This document shows positions 6,592 through 10,091 of a stretch of DNA of 10,091 bases, in pieces; the first letter of the stretch is position 1, and each line of letters starts with the position of its first letter. The notes beneath the pieces were generated by a model. That model saw only the letters and a program-made list of their open reading frames with translations. It did not search any database and was not told the DNA's origin. Both the position numbers and the translations under genes were made by a program. Origin of the DNA: an uncultured Candidatus Saccharibacteria bacterium. GTDB taxonomy: Bacteria > Patescibacteriota > Saccharimonadia > Saccharimonadales > Saccharimonadaceae. The stretch is from positions 1 through 10,091 of the forward strand of contig CAMUQR010000028.1 of the NCBI GenBank assembly GCA_947097085.1, read 5' to 3'.

Positions 6592-7221
6592 CTATTTGTC
6601 GATTTGGGGCGCTAATTTGAAGCGACGTGTCCATTCATACATCGCAATGCCAGCCGCAACGCCAACATTAATTGAGCGAGTTGAGCCGAATTGTTCGATT
6701 TGCACCATGGCGTGGGTGTGCTGGAGAAGCTCAGCTGATATACCACTGTTTTCGCTACCAAAAATCAGTATTGCTTGACGTGGCAATGGAAAAGTAGCTA
6801 GGTCATGTGCGCCCGATTGGTTATCAAGAGCAATCAGTTGGCAGTCAGCTGGCACTGCCGATAGAAAATCTGTCACGCTTGGATGATGAACGACCTCAAG
6901 ATATTTATCAGTCATCATTGCTCCGCGTTTGTTCCATTGTTTGCGACCGATAATATGGACGCGTCGGACATTGAAGGCATTAGCGCTACGAATAATTGTG
7001 CCCATGTTAAAATCACGTTCGAGATTCTCGATGGCGATTTCGAGTTCTGAGGCTGACTCGGCTAAATCTTGGCGAATGGCATCAAGATGCCAGTGGCGAT
7101 ATTTATCGACAACATTACGCTGGTCGCCGTGAATTAGGAGTTCTGGGTCAAACGGAGTTAGATCGTCTGCCTTGACATGATGAGTCGATGAATTAAATTC
7201 GACATTAGGCGAAGAAGTCAT
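6592..7221 (-). CDS. SpoU/TrmH-family RNA 2'-O-methyltransferase
   Basis: SPOUT-superfamily enzyme that methylates a ribose 2'-OH in tRNA or rRNA using S-adenosylmethionine. It has 209 residues and shows all three SpoU motifs. Motif 1 is ENLERDFNMGTIIRSANAF (65-83, with the conserved Asn72 and Arg78), motif 2 is IFGSENSGIS (153-162), and motif 3 is STRSINVGVAAGIA (180-193). These form the trefoil-knot cofactor site. No N-terminal L30e-like RNA-binding domain is seen, only about 60 variable residues, so it resembles the compact TrmH/TrmL-like members. The target nucleotide cannot be decided from sequence. The start overlaps the end of the FAD-oxidase gene by 17 bases, with no Shine-Dalgarno or separate promoter evident, so translation is probably coupled. 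Confidence 0.93.
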   Translation of the reverse strand: MTSSPNVEFNSSTHHVKADDLTPFDPELLIHGDQRNVVDKYRHWHLDAIRQDLAESASELEIAIENLERDFNMGTIIRSANAFNVRRVHIIGRKQWNKRGAMMTDKYLEVVHHPSVTDFLSAVPADCQLIALDNQSGAHDLATFPLPRQAILIFGSENSGISAELLQHTHAMVQIEQFGSTRSINVGVAAGIAMYEWTRRFKLAPQIDK

Positions 7222-8803
7222 TATGGTAGTTAGAAGTTATTTTTTGAGCAATATCGCGCAAGTCGGCGTGTTGTTTAACACGCGGTGCGAAGATACCATA
7301 CGGGTCGAAGATAGCTTTAATTTCATCATAAAGTTGAGCTAGCTCAGGTGAAATTTGCTTCGGTGCGACCAGGCTTTTGAGGCGACCATCACCGCCGTTG
7401 GCGCAAATTACACCGCCAAGCTCCGTGACAAGTGTTGAGTAAGAATTGAGAAGTTTGAGGGCTTTTTGTTTGTTGATAATTTGATGCAAATCCAGACTGG
7501 ACTGTAAGTTCAGTACCTCAGTTAGTACCGAGCCATAAATCGGTAAATCGAGACCCATGGCGATTTCAAGCTTAGCGATGGTGTCAGTAAACGATTGCCA
7601 TTTGACGCGTGGAACACTGGCGCCACAAGCAATTGGGACTGACTTATGAATCGTTTCGTCAAAATCCAGCATTAGTGGCAAATCACGCATTTGCATCACT
7701 TCGTCATTGTCGTTAGCGATACCGCGGGCCTGCTTGGCGATAGTAGCGATTTTTTTTGCTAGGCTCTTAAGCGAAAACTTATTTTTAGCTTCAACTTGGA
7801 CGAGCAGGTGATAAGCGGTTTGACCACCCATGGCATGATCGGCAACTTCAACATCAGGATAGGCTCGGCCTTGGCTGGCTGATAATCGGAATAATTTATG
7901 CGAAAAAATATCAAGAATGGTTGGCTTGAGTTTCAGAAGTTGGTCGGAAGCATCCATAGCATCGGCTAGCGTGGTAAACGACAACAAACGGGAGATTTTA
8001 TAAGGCAATAAATCGTCGAGGCAGATAATTGCTTCGGTGATAATACCCAGAGTTCCTTGCGAGCCGATAATTAACGGCGTCAAATCAAATCCTGCCTCGG
8101 TTTTGACCTTGGCGATGTTGGCATAACCGGCGTTATCGACATGGTCGGGATTGATGGTGGCGATGAGAGCATGATTTTCTTCAATCAGAGCGTCAATCTT
8201 GCGGTAGACTTCGCCTTCGGCGGTTGGCAAGCCAATTTTCGCACTGAGTTCGCGCTTGTTGAGGCGCTTGGTCTGCAAAGTAGTACCATTAGCCAGGACT
8301 ACTTCCAGTTGATCAACTATCTGATAAATTAAATTACCGTGGCGCGCGAGCGGATAAATTAAATTATGACTAATTACCCCGCCAATTGAATGGCGTGCAT
8401 CGGTCACATTCAGAGGCAAAGTCAGTCCGTGTTCTTTTGCAATGAGATTGATGTCGGTTAAAGCGGTGCCAGCCTGAGCATGAATTAGAGCTTGGTCAGG
8501 ATCGAAGTCTACTACGCTATTTAAATAACGTGAAGTATTAATTAAAATTCCATCAGAGAGCATCCCGCCGGTAAAATCATTGCGATAACCACAAGTGCTG
8601 ATTGGTAAAAGTTTATTTTTGCTAGCGAGTTGAAAAGATAGACTGGCGGTTTTGCGGATGTCTTCAGTGCTACGGGGAAAAATCACCGCCTCGGGTTTAA
8701 CGCTTAAGATGCTTTTGTCTTGTGCGAAAGTGGCAATGACGTCGTTACGCGATACAGCCTCTCCCAGTAAGTTTGCATTCAGATAACTGACAATTTTATT
8801 CAT
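7205..8803 (-). CDS. FAD-linked oxidase (PCMH type, GlcD/D-lactate dehydrogenase-like)
   Basis: Predicted flavoprotein oxidoreductase of 532 residues. The PCMH-type FAD-binding domain covers about 38-265: the substrate-independent block VIFPRSTEDIRK, the pyrophosphate loop STCGYRNDFTGG (69-80), IGGVISHN (140-147) and IIGSQGTLGIITEA (245-258). A C-terminal substrate domain of the FAD-oxidase C type follows and ends with IFDPYGIFAPRVK. There is no Fe-S CxxC cluster segment and no membrane helix. In GlcD and D-lactate dehydrogenase the C-terminal motif is GG...GEHG.G; here the matching stretch is GGVICANGGDGR (463-474), with Asn469 and Gly470 in place of Glu and His. The substrate may therefore differ from a 2-hydroxy acid. 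The start at 8803 fits a TAAACT or TATGAT box just upstream and leaves no room for a leader. Confidence 0.88.
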   Translation of the reverse strand: MNKIVSYLNANLLGEAVSRNDVIATFAQDKSILSVKPEAVIFPRSTEDIRKTASLSFQLASKNKLLPISTCGYRNDFTGGMLSDGILINTSRYLNSVVDFDPDQALIHAQAGTALTDINLIAKEHGLTLPLNVTDARHSIGGVISHNLIYPLARHGNLIYQIVDQLEVVLANGTTLQTKRLNKRELSAKIGLPTAEGEVYRKIDALIEENHALIATINPDHVDNAGYANIAKVKTEAGFDLTPLIIGSQGTLGIITEAIICLDDLLPYKISRLLSFTTLADAMDASDQLLKLKPTILDIFSHKLFRLSASQGRAYPDVEVADHAMGGQTAYHLLVQVEAKNKFSLKSLAKKIATIAKQARGIANDNDEVMQMRDLPLMLDFDETIHKSVPIACGASVPRVKWQSFTDTIAKLEIAMGLDLPIYGSVLTEVLNLQSSLDLHQIINKQKALKLLNSYSTLVTELGGVICANGGDGRLKSLVAPKQISPELAQLYDEIKAIFDPYGIFAPRVKQHADLRDIAQKITSNYHNDFFA

Positions 8804-8809
8804 AATATT

Positions 8810-8820
8810 AGTTTATCATA
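8810..8820 (-). promoter_or_regulatory. probable -10 region of the FAD-oxidase gene (leaderless)
   Basis: On the minus strand TATGATAAACT holds two overlapping candidates: TATGAT (8815-8820) and TGaTAAACT (8810-8815, 6 bases before the ATG). No convincing -35 box was found. Either choice leaves at most about 5 bases of leader. Confidence 0.45.
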
Positions 8821-8856
8821 AACACAACCGAAATAGAATATTTTTTGGTCAATTGC

Positions 8857-8885
8857 TGGACAAACGGGGAATGTTTTGCTATACT
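8857..8885 (+). promoter_or_regulatory. promoter of tRNA-Leu
   Basis: TGGACA (8857-8862), a 17-base spacer and TGcTATACT with TATACT at 8880-8885. The start should fall around 8892, leaving a short 5' leader for RNase P removal. Confidence 0.7.
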
Positions 8886-8898
8886 GTAGGGGCAATTC

Positions 8899-8983
8899 GC
8901 CGCGGTGGTGGAATTGGTAGACACGCTAGCCTTAGGAGCTAGTGTCGCAAGACGTGAAAGTTCGAGTCTTTTCCGCGGCACCA
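8899..8983 (+). tRNA. tRNA-Leu (anticodon UAG, reads CUA/CUN)
   Basis: An 85-base type II tRNA with encoded CCA (8981-8983) and discriminator A at 8980, as needed for leucine. The acceptor stem is GCCGCGG (8899-8905) with CCGCGGC (8973-8979), all paired. The anticodon arm is CTAGC-CTTAGGA-GCTAG, giving UAG after the invariant T. A long variable arm with a GCAA loop and a T loop TTCGAGT follow. No intron interrupts it. It has its own promoter and is followed by a terminator. Confidence 0.96.
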
Positions 8984-9011
8984 GTTTAGCATAAGTAATA
9001 TGCACAGATAG

Positions 9012-9035
9012 AATACACGCATAGGTGTGTTTTTT
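9012..9035 (+). terminator. intrinsic terminator after tRNA-Leu
   Basis: A 6-7 bp stem (9012-9018 with 9025-9031, one wobble) with loop GCATAG leads directly into a run of T to 9035. A smaller hairpin GCATA/TATGC (8989-9003) lies just past the CCA and may mark 3' processing. Confidence 0.65.
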
Positions 9036-9104
9036 ATTATTACTAAAAGCTACGATTTTTGCAATGAAAATACAGCTTCAACTCTTTATTTTTACATCAA
9101 AAAA

Positions 9105-9113
9105 TGTCATAAT
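9105..9113 (+). promoter_or_regulatory. extended -10 promoter of clpP (leaderless)
   Basis: TGtCATAAT with CATAAT at 9108-9113, 7 bases before the ATG at 9121. The -35 position (TTTATT at 9085-9090) is a weak match. There is no Shine-Dalgarno. Confidence 0.5.
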
Positions 9114-9120
9114 AATCAAT

Positions 9121-9711
9121 ATGCAAAATTATCTCATTCCAACTGTTATTGAAGAAACTAACCGCGGTGAGCGGGCTTTTGATATCTATTCACGCTTGTT
9201 AAAAGAGCGGATCGTGTTTTTGGGCGAGGACGTTAATCACCACACGGCCAATATTATTGTGGCACAGTTGTTGCATCTGGCGTACGAGAACCCTGACGAA
9301 GATATTAAATTTTATATCAATAGTCCTGGTGGCTCGGTCTATGACGGCCTAGCGATTTATGACACGATGAACTATATCAAGCCAGATGTCCAGACGATTG
9401 GCATTGGACTGCAAGCATCAATGGGAGCGTTCTTGTTGTCGAGTGGTGCTAAAGGCAAACGATTTGTGTTGCCGAGCAGTCGAATTATGATTCATCAACC
9501 ATCAAGTGGCACGCGTGGCAAAATTACCGATCAGGAAATTGATCTGCGCGAGAGCATTTTCTTAAAAAATGAATTAAACCGAATCTTAGCTCACAACACT
9601 GGTCAAAAATTATATAAAATTGAAAAAGACGTCGATCGTGACTACTGGATGAGCGCGCAAGAAGCGGTTGAATATGGTCTGGTGGATCAAGTGATCACGA
9701 AACCTATTTAG
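9121..9711 (+). CDS. clpP: ATP-dependent Clp protease proteolytic subunit
   Basis: Serine peptidase that forms the 14-subunit degradation chamber fed by Clp ATPases. It has 196 residues, the usual length. The catalytic triad is Ser100 in QASMGA, His125 in IMIHQPSSG and Asp174 in [10 protein letters not shown]. Other family marks are the N-terminal gating segment [23 protein letters not shown], the loop [11 protein letters not shown] (66-76) and [11 protein letters not shown] at the end. An upstream ATG at 9025 is in frame, but the extra residues are Phe/Ile/Leu-rich translated intergenic DNA over the tRNA terminator, so 9121 is chosen. No Clp ATPase gene is in the window. All functional residues are present. 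Confidence 0.97.
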   Translation: MQNYLIPTVIEETNRGERAFDIYSRLLKERIVFLGEDVNHHTANIIVAQLLHLAYENPDEDIKFYINSPGGSVYDGLAIYDTMNYIKPDVQTIGIGLQASMGAFLLSSGAKGKRFVLPSSRIMIHQPSSGTRGKITDQEIDLRESIFLKNELNRILAHNTGQKLYKIEKDVDRDYWMSAQEAVEYGLVDQVITKPI

Positions 9712-9736
9712 ACAAAAGATTTTTAATATTTTTCTA

Positions 9737-9765
9737 TTGTCAAAACGAGCATTTTTTGCTATAAT
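9737..9765 (+). promoter_or_regulatory. rpoB promoter
   Basis: TTGTCA (9737-9742), a 17-base spacer and TGcTATAAT with TATAAT at 9760-9765. The start should be near 9772, giving a leader of about 117 bases before the GTG at 9889, the only long leader among the protein genes here. Confidence 0.75.
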
Positions 9766-9797
9766 CTATCTCATAGAAAGTATAGTGCTCGTTTTTT
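9742..9797 (+). terminator. inverted repeat and T run after clpP, enclosing the rpoB promoter
   Basis: Perfect 10-bp arms AAAACGAGCA (9742-9751) and TGCTCGTTTT (9786-9795) end in a run of T to 9797. The loop is 34 bases, long for a terminator. The rpoB -10 box and start site lie in the loop, so only readthrough RNA from clpP contains both arms. Confidence 0.5.
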
Positions 9798-9801
9798 CGT
9801 G

Positions 9802-9840
9802 TTGTCTAGTGGCCACAGACAATGCAACCAGAGCGACTAG
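9802..9840 (+). promoter_or_regulatory. rpoB leader with alternative hairpins
   Basis: TTGTCT (9802-9807) can pair with AGACAA (9817-9822) around a 9-base loop, while CTAGT (9806-9810) can pair with ACTAG (9836-9840). The two pairings exclude each other. Whether this leader is regulatory is not known. Confidence 0.3.
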
Positions 9841-9874
9841 TGTTATCTATTTGTGCCGTCAATAATAACTAACA

Positions 9875-9884
9875 AGAGGAGAGG
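9875..9884 (+). promoter_or_regulatory. Shine-Dalgarno of rpoB, decides the start
   Basis: AGAGGAGAGG ends 4 bases before GTG at 9889. It selects this start over the in-frame GTG at 9853, which has no such site and would place the Shine-Dalgarno inside the gene. Confidence 0.75.
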
Positions 9885-9888
9885 TTTA

Positions 9889-10041
9889 GTGGCGTCGTCC
9901 CCAAAAAATCCCAATCAGCGAGTGTATTTCACTCAAGAAGATAATAATTTGCCGATTCCAAATCTCATCGCGCATCAGATTGATTCGTGGAAAGATTTAA
10001 AAGAAGTTGGCATGAGCGAAATTTTTGCCGAAGTTCAGTAA
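9889..10041 (+). CDS. rpoB: RNA polymerase beta subunit, N-terminal fragment ended by an early stop
   Basis: Fifty codons that read as the start of RpoB, the large catalytic subunit of RNA polymerase: RVYFTQEDNNLPIPNLIAHQ followed by IDSWKDLKEVGMSEIFAEV. In RpoB this is followed by a conserved stretch of the kind (N/S)PI-x-DYTG. Here the frame instead reads Gln and then TAA (10039-10041). The other two frames do not give that stretch either: one reads SKAGKNIYE and stops, the other leads into a new ORF. RpoB is essential and about 1,100-1,300 residues long, so a dead gene is unlikely if this is the only copy. An insertion such as an intron, removed from the RNA, is the leading idea. Alternatives are a partial duplicate upstream of an intact copy, or an assembly error. 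The RpoB identity is confident; the cause of interruption is not. Confidence 0.8.
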   Translation: MASSPKNPNQRVYFTQEDNNLPIPNLIAHQIDSWKDLKEVGMSEIFAEVQ

Positions 10042-10054
10042 AGCCGGCAAAAAT
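10021..10054. repeat. perfect 10-bp inverted repeat at the rpoB break
   Basis: ATTTTTGCCG (10021-10030) and CGGCAAAAAT (10045-10054) flank a 14-base loop that contains the premature TAA. One arm is RpoB coding sequence, the other lies beyond the break. T precedes and A follows the stem, so it is not an intrinsic terminator on either strand. Confidence 0.7.
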
Positions 10055-10058
10055 ATAT

Positions 10059-10091
10059 ATGAATAATACAAATTTAATTTACGCTTACGGC
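10059..10091 (+). CDS. start of an unidentified ORF beyond the rpoB break, cut by window edge
   Basis: An ATG at 10059 opens a frame that runs to the edge, giving MNNTNLIYAYG. It is in a different frame from rpoB and begins 17 bases after the rpoB stop with no Shine-Dalgarno. Eleven residues cannot identify a family. The NLIYAYG ending is faintly like the opening of some LAGLIDADG-type homing endonucleases, which are often encoded in introns, but this is only suggestive. Confidence 0.3.
   Translation, partial: MNNTNLIYAYG

Noticed and set aside
9025..9120. Upstream in-frame ATG that would extend ClpP by 32 residues
   Set aside because: The added residues are low-complexity hydrophobic translation of a terminator and T-rich spacer; the normal ClpP N-terminus begins at 9121 with a -10 box just upstream.
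9853..9888. Upstream GTG start adding 12 residues to the RpoB fragment
   Set aside because: The strong Shine-Dalgarno (9875-9884) lies between it and the GTG at 9889, and 9853 has no ribosome site.
10021..10054. Intrinsic terminator at the end of the rpoB fragment
   Set aside because: The stem is preceded by T and followed by A on both strands, the reverse of what a terminator needs.
10021..10091. Intein in rpoB
   Set aside because: An intein must keep the host reading frame; here the frame ends in TAA two codons after the last recognisable RpoB residue.
10030..10091. Group II intron starting at the break
   Set aside because: No GTGYG-type 5' boundary is seen in the visible sequence, though the rest of the element is outside the window.
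1..10091. CRISPR array, insertion sequence ends or tandem repeats
   Set aside because: No regularly spaced repeats, transposase gene or paired terminal repeats were found by reading the window.

Overview
The window looks like chromosomal DNA from a small-genome bacterium of the Candidate Phyla Radiation (Patescibacteria), most likely a Saccharibacteria (TM7)-like lineage. This is a judgement from protein style and gene content, not a database result. Supporting points are the form of the RpoB N-terminus, an N-terminally anchored DUF1524/HNH nuclease beside an M1 aminopeptidase, short intergenic gaps, and many ATG codons that sit right at the predicted transcription start with no Shine-Dalgarno. 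UGA is used as an ordinary stop (nuclease, GrpB-like gene), so this is not one of the UGA-recoding CPR lineages.

Layout. Positions 1-1913 (minus) hold an M1 zinc aminopeptidase whose C-terminus runs off the left edge. Divergent from it are a membrane-anchored DUF1524 nuclease (2017-2742, +) and a GrpB/UPF0157 protein (2757-3284, +). Positions 3285-3563 hold no protein gene. They contain a full-consensus promoter, a terminator-like hairpin, a region that folds into a closed multi-stem RNA, and a terminator serving the gene on the other strand. Next comes a leftward block: trigger factor tig (3564-4844), histidyl-tRNA synthetase hisS (4917-6197), a small two-helix membrane protein (6270-6557), a SpoU-type RNA 2'-O-methyltransferase (6592-7221) and an FAD-linked oxidase (7205-8803). 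The last two overlap by 17 bases. On the plus strand follow tRNA-Leu(UAG) (8899-8983), clpP (9121-9711) and the start of rpoB (9889 onward).

The theme is housekeeping: protein folding and turnover (tig, clpP, aminopeptidase), translation (hisS, tRNA-Leu, RNA methyltransferase) and transcription (rpoB). The anchored nuclease and aminopeptidase would suit scavenging of nucleotides and amino acids, which is an inference.

Most unusual points. (1) rpoB reads as a good RpoB N-terminus for 50 codons and then stops; no frame resumes the expected RpoB sequence, and a new open frame starts at 10059. This suggests an inserted element such as an intron with its own ORF. (2) There is an orphan strong promoter and structured RNA at 3281-3513. 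(3) Promoter layout is uniform: a TGn-extended -10 box, commonly 6-7 bases before the ATG, implying leaderless mRNAs. (4) The rpoB promoter lies inside the inverted repeat that forms the clpP terminator. (5) The FAD oxidase lacks the Glu-His of its family's C-terminal EHG motif.
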